This document shows positions 52,663 through 64,000 of a DNA stretch of 64,000 bases, in pieces. The notes beneath the pieces are model-generated. The model was not told the DNA's origin. It saw nothing but the letters and a program-made list of their open reading frames with translations, and did no database searches. The stretch spans positions 47,863-111,862 of the forward strand of contig NZ_JBEXMJ010000018.1 in the NCBI RefSeq assembly GCF_040610475.1, read 5' to 3'. This stretch comes from Actinopolymorpha sp. NPDC004070. GTDB taxonomy: Bacteria > Actinomycetota > Actinomycetes > Propionibacteriales > Actinopolymorphaceae. A program made the translations under genes and the position numbers. How positions within the stretch are numbered: the first letter of the stretch is position 1; the number at the start of each line of letters is the position of its first letter.

Positions 52663-53667
52663 GTGTCGTGGCGTTACCTCGTTCGCCGCATCCTGTTGCT
52701 GTTGCTGGTGATGTGGACCGCGGCGACGATCAACTTCTTCATCCCGAAGCTCAGTCCGCGCGACCCGATCAAGGAACGCCTGCAGCTCGCCGCGACCCAG
52801 GGTGGGCGCAACCAGACCGGTCTGCAGGCGATGGCCGACGCCTACGCCCATCAGTACGGCCTGGACCAGCCGCTGTGGAAGCAGTACCTGCACGCCCTGC
52901 TGAAGGTGGTGCAGTTCGACTACGGCTACTCGATCTCGCAGTACCCGCGGACGGTCAACTCCGTCATCGGTGACGCCCTGCCGTGGACCATCTGCCTCGG
53001 CCTGGTGTCGATCCTGATCGCGTTCGTCGTCGGCACGGTCCTGGGTGCGCTGCTCGGCTGGCCGCGGTCGCCCGGCTGGCTGCGGGCACTGGTCCCGGTG
53101 AGCATGCTCACCAGCGCGGTGCCGGCGTTCGTGCTCGGCTTCCTGCTGATCTACCTGTTCGCGTTCCGGCTGAAGGCGTTCCCGCTGGCCGGGGCATACT
53201 CCCAGACCGCCAACCCCGGCTGGAGTCTGAGCTTCGCCGGCGACGTCCTCGACCACGCGTTCCTGCCCGCGATGGCGCTGGTGTTGTTCCAGATGGGCGG
53301 CCAGGCGCTGCAGATGCGCGGGCTGATGGTGATGACCGTCGGCGAGGACTACATCACCTTCGCCGACGCCAAGGGACTGCGGCCGCAGCGGGTGTTCCTG
53401 CGGTACGCCGTCCGCAACGCGCTGCTGCCCCAGGTGACCGGCCTGGTGATGTCGCTCGGCACGTTCATCTTCTCCACCGTGCTGGTGGAGACGTTGTTCG
53501 CCTACCCCGGGCTGGGCGGCCTGATCAACTCCGCGATCCAGGTGCTGGACTTCAACCTGCTCTACGGAATCACCATGATCCTGGTCTTCGCGGTGTGCAT
53601 CGCCACCCTGGCCGTGGACCTGATCTATCCCCTGCTCGATCCCCGCATCCGCTACGACCGGAGGTGA
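52663..53667 (+). CDS. ABC importer permease, DppB type (system 2)
   Basis: 334 residues from GTG 52663, four bases after the binding-protein stop. Six helices; FFIPKLSPRDPI replaces the usual F-LPGDP N-terminal signature, EAA loop YITFADAKGLRPQRVFLRYA, then YPGLGGLINSAIQ. Two bases separate it from the DppC-type gene. Confidence 0.93.
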   Translation: MSWRYLVRRILLLLLVMWTAATINFFIPKLSPRDPIKERLQLAATQGGRNQTGLQAMADAYAHQYGLDQPLWKQYLHALLKVVQFDYGYSISQYPRTVNSVIGDALPWTICLGLVSILIAFVVGTVLGALLGWPRSPGWLRALVPVSMLTSAVPAFVLGFLLIYLFAFRLKAFPLAGAYSQTANPGWSLSFAGDVLDHAFLPAMALVLFQMGGQALQMRGLMVMTVGEDYITFADAKGLRPQRVFLRYAVRNALLPQVTGLVMSLGTFIFSTVLVETLFAYPGLGGLINSAIQVLDFNLLYGITMILVFAVCIATLAVDLIYPLLDPRIRYDRR

Positions 53668-53669
53668 GC

Positions 53670-54581
53670 ATGGTCACCCCTGCAACGACCTCGATGACCA
53701 TGCCGGGCCGGCAGGCCTGGACCGGTCGTGCCGGCTCGTTCCTGCGCTACGTCCGCCGCAACCCACTGCTGGCGGTGGGGCTGATCATCTTCCTCGCCCT
53801 GGTGCTGTTCTCCACTGCCGGAAGCTTCCTCGTGGACACCGTCAAGGCGCCCTACCCGCTGGCGGCGCCGGCCAGCCTGGCGCCGTCCTGGGACTATCCG
53901 TTCGGCACCGACGCCCAGGGCCGGGACATGCTCGCGGTGATGATCGTGGGCACCCGGCTGAGCCTGAAGATCGGCCTGCTGGCCGGATCGATCGGTCTGG
54001 CCGTCGGCATCGTGCTCGGCCTCATCTCGGCGTTCTACGGCGGCTGGATCGACAGTGCCATCCGCTGGATCGTGGACGTGATGTTCACCATCCCGAGCTT
54101 CCTGGTGATGGTGGTCATCGCCTCGCTGCTGCAGCAGTACATCTCGATCGAGAACATGGCGTTCATCCTGGCGGCGTTCGCCTGGCCCGGACCGACCCGC
54201 GGCATCCGGGCGCAGGTGCTGTCGCTGCGCGAACGGCAGTTCATCCAGATGGCGCGCCTGTCCGGGATGCGCGGGCCGGAGATCATCATCCGCGAGCTGC
54301 TGCCCAACCTCGCGCCGTTCCTGCTGGCGGGCTTCGTCGGCGCGCTGATCGGTGCGGTCTACGGAGCACTCGGCCTGGAGCTGCTCGGCCTGGGCTCGCA
54401 ACGGGAGCCCACGCTGGGGATGACGTTCTTCTGGATGCAGAAGTACTCCGCGCTGCTGCGCAACCTGTGGTGGTGGTGGGGCATCCCGATCGCCATCATC
54501 ATCTTGCTGATCCTCTCGCTGTACTTCATCTCCTTCGCCCTCGACGAGTGGGCCAACCCGCGTTCCCGGAGGTCCGCATGA
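53670..54581 (+). CDS. ABC importer permease, DppC type (system 2)
   Basis: 303 residues, ATG 53670 after GGAGGTGAGC. N-terminal helix LLAVGLIIFLALVLF, the periplasmic FGTDAQGRDMLAVM hallmark, EAA loop RQFIQMARLSGMRGPEIIIR, and a Trp-rich last loop (NLWWWWGIPIAIII). The stop overlaps the ATPase start (ATGA). Confidence 0.93.
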   Translation: MVTPATTSMTMPGRQAWTGRAGSFLRYVRRNPLLAVGLIIFLALVLFSTAGSFLVDTVKAPYPLAAPASLAPSWDYPFGTDAQGRDMLAVMIVGTRLSLKIGLLAGSIGLAVGIVLGLISAFYGGWIDSAIRWIVDVMFTIPSFLVMVVIASLLQQYISIENMAFILAAFAWPGPTRGIRAQVLSLRERQFIQMARLSGMRGPEIIIRELLPNLAPFLLAGFVGALIGAVYGALGLELLGLGSQREPTLGMTFFWMQKYSALLRNLWWWWGIPIAIIILLILSLYFISFALDEWANPRSRRSA

Positions 54582-55615
54582 GCTCCGCGTCCACCGCGTC
54601 CCCCGCCTCCTCGGCAGCGTCCGAGGCGCCGACGAGGCCGGTGCTGTCGGTACGCGACCTGCGGGTGGAGTACCACACCGACACCGGCGTGGTGCGGGCC
54701 GTGAACGGCATCTCCTTCGACCTGATGCCCGGTGAGCGGATGGGCCTGGTCGGGGAGTCCGGCTCGGGCAAGTCCACCGTCGCCCTGGCGCTGATGCGGA
54801 TGATCCGCCGGCCGGGGCGGATCGCCGGGGGTCAACTGCTCCTTGACGGCACCGACCTGGTGCCGTTGCCGGAGCGGGCGATGCGTGCCCGCCGGGCGCG
54901 GGAGATCGCGATGATTCCCCAGGGTGCGATGAACTCCCTCAACCCGGTGGCCCGGATCGAGGACCAGATCATCGACACGCTGGAGGACCACGCGGACGGG
55001 CGTACGTCCAGGAAGGTCCTGCTGGACCGGGCCCGGGAGGCCCTCGAGTCGGTCGGGCTGCGCCGCGAGGTCGGCCGGATGTATCCGCACGAGTTGTCCG
55101 GTGGAATGAAGCAGCGCGCCTGCATCGCCATCGCCATCGCCATGCGGCCCAAGGTGGTGATCGCCGACGAGCCCACGTCCGCGCTGGACGTCGTCGTGCA
55201 GCGTCAGGTGATGGACACCATCGTGCGGCTGCAGCAGGAGCTGCACGTCGCGGTGATCCTGATCGGGCACGACATGGGGCTGATGGCGCAGTCGGTGGAC
55301 CGGCTGGCGGTGATGTACGCCGGCAAGTTCGCCGAGCTCTCCCCCATCCGGGACATCTTCGCCGAGCCGCTGCACCCGTACACCAACCTGCTGATCGAGA
55401 GCCTGCCCAAGCTGGAGGACCGCGGCACGTTCCACGGCATCCCCGGGCTGCCACCCTCACTGAAGTCGCTGCCGCCCGGCTGTCTGTTCCATCCGCGGTG
55501 CCCACGGGTGATGGACGTGTGCCGCACCACCGTGCCGGCCTACCGCGAGCACCGGCCCAACCAGTTCGCCGCCTGTCACCTGCACGAGGAGCACCATGGC
55601 GAAGCCGACCACTGA
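54578..55615 (+). CDS. ABC importer ATPase, DppD/OppD type (system 2)
   Basis: 345 residues. Walker A GESGSGKST (59-67), signature LSGGMKQRA, Walker B VVIADEPTSALD, H-loop IGHDMGLMA. The C-terminal oligo_HPY domain is complete with CLFHPRCPRVMDVC, the Cys set found in Opp/Dpp ATPases that bind an iron-sulfur cluster or zinc. System 1 lacks this domain. It overlaps the next ATPase gene by 20 bp. Confidence 0.93.
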   Translation: MSSASTASPASSAASEAPTRPVLSVRDLRVEYHTDTGVVRAVNGISFDLMPGERMGLVGESGSGKSTVALALMRMIRRPGRIAGGQLLLDGTDLVPLPERAMRARRAREIAMIPQGAMNSLNPVARIEDQIIDTLEDHADGRTSRKVLLDRAREALESVGLRREVGRMYPHELSGGMKQRACIAIAIAMRPKVVIADEPTSALDVVVQRQVMDTIVRLQQELHVAVILIGHDMGLMAQSVDRLAVMYAGKFAELSPIRDIFAEPLHPYTNLLIESLPKLEDRGTFHGIPGLPPSLKSLPPGCLFHPRCPRVMDVCRTTVPAYREHRPNQFAACHLHEEHHGEADH

Positions 55616-56684
55616 CCAGGGGGTCGCCACCGCGGCCGGGAGCGCACGGACGCACGCGCCGCTGATCGAGCTGCGCAACGTCACCAAGGTGTACGGCGGC
55701 CGGGTGCTGTCCCGCAACGCCACCGTCGCCCTGGACGACGTCTCCCTCACCGTCGCCGGTGACACCCCGCAGATCATCTCGGTGGTGGGCGAGAGCGGCA
55801 GCGGCAAGACGACGTTGGCGTCACTGCTGATGGGCTTCATCTCGCCCACGTCGGGCACGATCCACTACCAGGGCAGCGATGTCGCGAGCCTCGGCGGTGC
55901 CCGGATGCGGGAGTTCCGGCGCGACGTCCAGGCGGTGTTCCAGGACCCGTTCTCGGTCTTCAACCCGTTCTACAAGGTCGACCACGTGCTGACGGTGCCG
56001 ATCGCGAAGTTCCGGTTGGCGAAGTCGCGGGCGGACCGGCACGACCTGATGGTCTCGGCGCTGGAGACGGTGGGGTTGCGCGCCGACGAGACCCTCGGCC
56101 GGTATCCGCACCAGCTGTCCGGTGGCCAGCGCCAGCGGGTCACGGTGGCCCGGGCACTGATGATGCGGCCCAAGCTGATCGTGGCCGACGAGCCGGTCTC
56201 GATGGTGGACGCCTCACTGCGGGCGACGATCCTGGAGAGCCTGCGTACTGTCAACCAGACGTTGAAAGTGCCGATCCTCTACATCACCCACGACCTCGGC
56301 ACCGCCTACCACGTGAGCGACCACATCCTGGTGATGTACCGCGGGACCATCGTCGAGGCCGGCGACGTCGAGTCGGTGATCGGGGCGCCCAAGCATCCGT
56401 ACACCCAACTGCTCATCGACTCGATTCCGTGGCCGGACCCGCTGCGGCCGTGGGGGCAGCAACGCGCCCGGAGCAGCGAGAACGTCACCGTGCCCGAGGA
56501 CCACCAGGGCTGCCGGTTCGCCGACCGCTGCCCGGCGGTGATGGCGAAGTGTGTGGAGAACGCGCCGCCGCCCTACCTCACCGGTCCCGACCACGCCGCG
56601 ACCTGCTTCCTGCACGCCGAGCAGCCCGCCCTGCCCAAGGAGAGGCTGAGCGAGCTGCTCACCGTGTCGGCGCCGAAGTCCTAG
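55596..56684 (+). CDS. ABC importer ATPase, DppF/OppF type (system 2)
   Basis: 362 residues. Walker A GESGSGKTT (65-73), signature LSGGQRQRV, Walker B LIVADEPVSMVDASLR, and a C-terminal Cys set (CRFADRCPAVMAKC ... CFLH). Together with the DppD-type subunit it powers system 2. Last gene of the operon, convergent with the LCP gene 12 bp away. Confidence 0.93.
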   Translation: MAKPTTDQGVATAAGSARTHAPLIELRNVTKVYGGRVLSRNATVALDDVSLTVAGDTPQIISVVGESGSGKTTLASLLMGFISPTSGTIHYQGSDVASLGGARMREFRRDVQAVFQDPFSVFNPFYKVDHVLTVPIAKFRLAKSRADRHDLMVSALETVGLRADETLGRYPHQLSGGQRQRVTVARALMMRPKLIVADEPVSMVDASLRATILESLRTVNQTLKVPILYITHDLGTAYHVSDHILVMYRGTIVEAGDVESVIGAPKHPYTQLLIDSIPWPDPLRPWGQQRARSSENVTVPEDHQGCRFADRCPAVMAKCVENAPPPYLTGPDHAATCFLHAEQPALPKERLSELLTVSAPKS

Positions 56685-56696
56685 CCACAGAGCCGG

Positions 56697-58157
56697 CTAG
56701 GGCTTCTTGGGGCCCTTGTAGGCGCAGGCGTCGTCGAGGTCGACCGCGGCCTGCGGCGTGGCGCTGTCCTTCTCGCTCTCGCGGATGGCCTGCTTCACCC
56801 GGTTGTGGATGAAGTCGTAGTCGGGGTGACCGGACTTGATCAGCTGGTTGGTGAACGCGACGTTGCTGACGTCGGCCTTCTTCACCTTCAGGGACAGGTC
56901 GACGACCGCCGGCAGGAGGTTCTGCGGGATGTCGGTCAGCACGATGTCCTTCGCCGTCCGGGCCAGCGCTTCGTACCTCGTCAGCAGCTTCACCGGGTCG
57001 GCCTGGTCGACGATCGCCTTGACGGTGCAGCGCTGCCGCAGCATCCGTGCGTAGTCGTCGGCGCCGTACCGCGCGCGGGAGAACCACAGGGCGTGGAACC
57101 CGTCGAGGTGCTGGTTGGGTCCGGGCTGGATCCAGCCACCGGGCTTGAGACCGGCCGACGACTCGCCACCCATCGGGATCTTGGTGTTGATGTTGACGGT
57201 GATGCCGCCCAGCGCGTCGACCAGCTCCCGGAAGCCCTCGAGGTTGACGAGGACGTAGTAGTCGATGTTCAGACCGGTGGCGCCGCCGGCGGCGAGCTTG
57301 ACCGCGTCCGCGCCCGGGTTGTCACTCTTCAGCAGGCCGGGATGCTGCTCGGGAACGTTCCGGTAGACCGCGGTGAGCATCCATTCCAGCTCGCTGCCCT
57401 TGCCGTCGAAGATGCCGTTCGGGTAGGCCTTGGCGAGCACCGACCCCTTGGGGAACGGGATCTTCTCCAGGTTGCGCGGGAGGCTGAAGAGCACGGTGTT
57501 GCCGGTGTGGGTGTCGATGCTGGCGATGATGACCGTGTCGGTGCGTACGCCCACCCGGTCCGGTCCGCCGTCGCCGCCGAGCAGCGCGATGTTCAGCCTC
57601 GGCTTGCCGGCCCAGGGATCCTTCACCGACACGTGTTTGGGCGCGGTGGCGCTGCGGCTGTGCGGGCTGGCGAAGACGTTCTGTACGACGTCCTTCTGCA
57701 CCAGTGCGTAACGTCCGCCGACGCCGAGCGGCACCACGGTCACCAGCGCGAGCAGCGCGACCAGGCCGTATCCCATGACCCGCTGGAACGTCGCGACGCC
57801 GCGCGGCAGCAGGGAGCGGTAGGTCGCGACGATGACGCACACCCAGGCCAGCGCCACAGCGGGCAGCACCACGCCGATGACGACCAGCGCACCGGGCTGA
57901 ACGGCCCAGTGCAGCACGGTGTCGCGGTGCAGCAGCAACAGATAGCCGAGGAAACCGGCGACGAGCGCGGCCAGCACCACGATCGCCCAGCCGATCTTCC
58001 GCCGGCCCGCTATCACCAGGCCACTGCCGGGAATGATCGTTCCGAGCACGGTGAATCCCAGTGCCCGGCCATATCCACGCTGGCGGCGGCGAGTTTTGTC
58101 GTACTGCTCGTAGTGGTACGACAAAGGCCCCTTGCCCTGCTGTTCGTCCTCGCGCAT
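56697..58157 (-). CDS. LytR-CpsA-Psr (LCP) family protein
   Basis: 486 residues; GGGAGAGG before the ATG. Three to four N-terminal helices (about 28-150) instead of the usual one, then the extracytoplasmic LCP domain: LNIALLGGDGG, RTDTVIIASIDTHTGNTVLF, SLPRNL, and Arg-rich LWFSRARYGADDYARMLRQR. LCP enzymes attach teichoic acids or other polymers from undecaprenyl diphosphate to peptidoglycan, or arabinogalactan in mycobacteria. The multi-helix N-terminus is a known variant in actinomycetes. Monocistronic. Confidence 0.9.
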   Translation of the reverse strand: MREDEQQGKGPLSYHYEQYDKTRRRQRGYGRALGFTVLGTIIPGSGLVIAGRRKIGWAIVVLAALVAGFLGYLLLLHRDTVLHWAVQPGALVVIGVVLPAVALAWVCVIVATYRSLLPRGVATFQRVMGYGLVALLALVTVVPLGVGGRYALVQKDVVQNVFASPHSRSATAPKHVSVKDPWAGKPRLNIALLGGDGGPDRVGVRTDTVIIASIDTHTGNTVLFSLPRNLEKIPFPKGSVLAKAYPNGIFDGKGSELEWMLTAVYRNVPEQHPGLLKSDNPGADAVKLAAGGATGLNIDYYVLVNLEGFRELVDALGGITVNINTKIPMGGESSAGLKPGGWIQPGPNQHLDGFHALWFSRARYGADDYARMLRQRCTVKAIVDQADPVKLLTRYEALARTAKDIVLTDIPQNLLPAVVDLSLKVKKADVSNVAFTNQLIKSGHPDYDFIHNRVKQAIRESEKDSATPQAAVDLDDACAYKGPKKP

Positions 58158-58339
58158 ATCCGGAACCTCTCCCGCGTGCCACTAGGTCCAAACCCGTTGG
58201 GCAGGACTCGTGGAAAGCCCGGAGAACCCTTTTACTTTCCTTGCCCGAATGACACATGCACGCCAATCGTGGGCCCGAATTCGGCGCCGACACAATAGCC
58301 GGGTGTGACAATTCAGGTACGTTCCGCGACTGTCGTTAC

Positions 58340-58359
58340 GGCCCGCGTCAGCGCGGGCC
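58340..58359 (-). terminator. Hairpin at the 3' end of the transposase gene
   Basis: GGCCCGC and GCGGGCC form a 7-bp stem around a 6-nt loop that includes the transposase TGA stop (58350-58348). No T run; a weak terminator candidate. Confidence 0.35.
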
Positions 58360-60057
58360 GGGCGTCCACTCGTCCAGGCCGAACACCGTGCACAGCCGGC
58401 GCTGCAGGGGATCGAGGTCGACCAGCACCCGGCGTGCGCGTGGCCGCCCGCCGGTCGACGGGTAGGAGACGACGGTCTCCTCGATGCCGGCCAGCCGCGT
58501 GAAGAGGTCGCGGACCGACAGGTCGACTCCCGCGTGCTGTGCGCGCCGCCGCATCACGTGCGCGACCGTGGTGGCGAGCAGGCACACCAGCGAGTGCACC
58601 GCCACGCGTTCGTCGGTCCACCGCCACCGGGGCGACGGTGCGGACGTCACCGGGGCGACGAACTGGCGCAGGGTCGCCTCGAGGCGGTAGCGCGCGCGAT
58701 AGGCGGTGAGTACGTCGGCGACCGGCCAGTCGTCGTGGTCGGTGACCAGCACCTGCTTGCCGAACACCTCGTGCCGCAGCCGGGCGAGCGCCGCCTCGTC
58801 CACCCTCCAGCGCAGACGCGGCCCGTCCTCGCCGCCGCTCAGGCTGGTGGAGAGCACGCGCTCGACCCAGCGGAAGCGGGTGATGCGGGCGACCTCCGCG
58901 GCCACCTGCTCCCGTGACCGGTGCAGCGTACGGCGTTCCAGAGACCCGGCGAGGTCGGCCAGCCGCCGGGTGGCGCTGCTCAGGTCCCGGGCGAGGGCCT
59001 GCGTCTGCGCCGCACGCAGCGCGGTGGAGTGCACCAGGATGACCCTCCGGTCGACTCCCGCGACCCGGACGCGGGTGTCCAGTGCGGTGACGCCCGGAAA
59101 CCGCTCCCGGTCGACCGCCCGCCGTCCCGTCGCCGGCCGCGCGGCCAGCTCGGGATGGTCGGTCAGCGGCAGCGAGGCGACGAAGTGCCTGACGGTACGC
59201 GCGGCGAAGTCGACCTCGGCGGACTGGCCCGCGTCCACCACGACCGTCACCGGCGCCCGGCCACCGAGCCCGGCGTACCGGGCGGCGAGCCGCTCACTGA
59301 GCACCGTGAACGCGGTGGTCGACGGGTCGCCGTGCCGGTAGAGCTCGGCGGTCAGCGGGACCGCGCCGTCCAGGGTGACCGCCGCCGCCAGGCCGGCCAG
59401 CCACGGTTCGGCCGCCGAGTCATCGACGCCGGCGTCGGCATCGGCGGGACCGGCGTACGTCGTGAAGTGGGGTACGTCGAGCACGAGCACCGGCCCGGCC
59501 GGCTCGAGGTGTTCGGCCGGCCCGGCGGCGGGCTCGGTGAGTTCGGTCCGCAGCCGGTCGAGCACGCCTGCCTCGAGCAGCCGTCGCCGGTCCGGTCCGA
59601 GCCTGCGCATCGCCCGCCAGAACGCCCGGTGGTCCAGCGCGCCCGGGTCGATCCGCGGCCTGACGAACCGCTGCCCCGCCGTGGTCGACCACCACTCGCC
59701 GAGGTCGACGTCGCCCGGCTCGGACTCCGGGGCGACCGTCTGCCGGGCCACCGCCAGTGCGAGGTAGGTGCCGACGGAGACCCGGCCCCGGCCGGGCCCG
59801 ACGAGCCCGTCCACCAGGTCCGCCACGGCGAGGTCGGTGAGCACCCGCCAGACCGCCGCGACGTCGCCGAAGGCGAGATGCCGGGTGTGCTCAGGTGTGG
59901 GCGCCGGGCCGCGCCCGCCCGCCAGCGCCGCGGCGATGTCCTCGGCGCTGCCGAGGTAACGCTGGGCCACCACCCGAGGCGCTCCCCCGACCCGGGCGGA
60001 CTCCGCGAGGTAGTAGAAGGTCCGGCCGTTCACCGTCTTGCCGATCACCGACGCCAT
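58348..60057 (-). CDS. IS1634-type transposase (IS4 superfamily)
   Basis: 569 residues beginning MASVIGKTVNGRTFYYLAES, the usual start of IS1634-family transposases. DDE candidates: Asp in VLVLDVPHFTTYAG, Asp in VTVVVDAGQSAEVD, Glu in YRARYRLEATLRQF. The frame is intact. I looked for terminal inverted repeats between 58160-58345 and 60060-60214 and found none, and no target duplication. It is therefore either an old insertion that lost its ends or a retained single gene. Its GC content and codon use look like the host's. Confidence 0.8.
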   Translation of the reverse strand: MASVIGKTVNGRTFYYLAESARVGGAPRVVAQRYLGSAEDIAAALAGGRGPAPTPEHTRHLAFGDVAAVWRVLTDLAVADLVDGLVGPGRGRVSVGTYLALAVARQTVAPESEPGDVDLGEWWSTTAGQRFVRPRIDPGALDHRAFWRAMRRLGPDRRRLLEAGVLDRLRTELTEPAAGPAEHLEPAGPVLVLDVPHFTTYAGPADADAGVDDSAAEPWLAGLAAAVTLDGAVPLTAELYRHGDPSTTAFTVLSERLAARYAGLGGRAPVTVVVDAGQSAEVDFAARTVRHFVASLPLTDHPELAARPATGRRAVDRERFPGVTALDTRVRVAGVDRRVILVHSTALRAAQTQALARDLSSATRRLADLAGSLERRTLHRSREQVAAEVARITRFRWVERVLSTSLSGGEDGPRLRWRVDEAALARLRHEVFGKQVLVTDHDDWPVADVLTAYRARYRLEATLRQFVAPVTSAPSPRWRWTDERVAVHSLVCLLATTVAHVMRRRAQHAGVDLSVRDLFTRLAGIEETVVSYPSTGGRPRARRVLVDLDPLQRRLCTVFGLDEWTPGPR

Positions 60058-60202
60058 ACTTTAGGTAATACCGTCTCAGGGAAGATCTCGCCACCCGTCC
60101 ATTCCGCTGTGACCAGCGCGGACGGCATTTCCGCGGGTGTCAACGACGCCTTGCCGGGGCCGCCCGGCGGCTGTGTGGTGGCGAGTCCCCGGCGCGGCGG
60201 CC

Positions 60203-60214
60203 TAGCGTTCGGGC
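60203..60214 (+). promoter_or_regulatory. -10 element TAGCGT, probable leaderless fbiC mRNA
   Basis: TAGCGT (60203-60208) ends six bases before the fbiC GTG, with no ribosome site between. Confidence 0.5.

Positions 60215-64000
<3,786 letters not shown>

Overview
The window is very GC-rich, with GTG/ATG starts, ATGA- and GTGA-type overlaps between neighbouring genes, and several TANNNT -10 boxes placed directly in front of start codons. Together with hopanoid genes, coenzyme F420 genes, a DUF222/HNH gene, tRNA adenosine deaminase-associated proteins and a PASTA-less Ser/Thr kinase, this points to an actinomycete chromosome. The gene set looks most like the Propionibacteriales (Kribbella/Actinopolymorpha-like); the genus is an inference from recall, not a measurement. 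There is no prophage, CRISPR array or rRNA operon. One transposase gene and one decayed transporter operon are the only signs of genome flux.

Layout. 1-2629: start of a cation/proton antiporter, a tRNA-Ser with its own terminator, tadA, two tandem paralogues of the TadA-associated protein, and a small basic protein. 2862-7009: upp, a family 2 glycosyltransferase, the remains of an ABC-2 exporter operon, and an isochorismatase-like hydrolase. 7116-12267: two inverted DnaA-box sequences in front of a DUF222/HNH gene, then a three-gene proton-translocating transhydrogenase operon. 12357-23642: a dienelactone hydrolase, a large GH2 beta-galactosidase, a PCMT-like methyltransferase, and a complete cluster-5-type ABC importer (binding protein, two permeases, two ATPases). 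23984-28096: an ANTAR regulator, a CofE-like protein, and a divergent response regulator/histidine kinase pair.

28093-38644 is the most coherent block: a MurJ-like flippase coupled to the kinase gene, then seven closely packed genes for squalene and hopanoid synthesis (hpnC, hpnD, hpnE, a polyprenyl diphosphate synthase, squalene-hopene cyclase, an hpnG-ispH fusion, hpnH). They lead from prenyl diphosphates through squalene to adenosylhopane and on to ribosylhopane. The IspH part of the fusion ties precursor supply to the pathway; ispG, dxs and the aminotransferase hpnO are not in the window. HpnC and HpnD both lack the first Asp of the first Asp-rich motif.

38663-50395: two SDR oxidoreductases, a DUF6458 protein, a Dps-like ferritin, a family A DNA polymerase with a degenerate exonuclease part, an M23 peptidase, a Ser/Thr kinase with a C-terminal membrane/PH-like module, a flavin monooxygenase, a PhyH-type dioxygenase and a secreted lipase/PAF-acetylhydrolase-like enzyme. 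50653-56684: a second full cluster-5 ABC importer, preceded by an 18-bp tandem repeat that looks like an operator. 56697-64000: an LCP-family cell-wall ligase, an IS1634-type transposase without visible ends, fbiC coupled to a GTP cyclohydrolase II gene (deazaflavin precursor supply), and the start of a GH13 glucosidase whose codon use shifts sharply.
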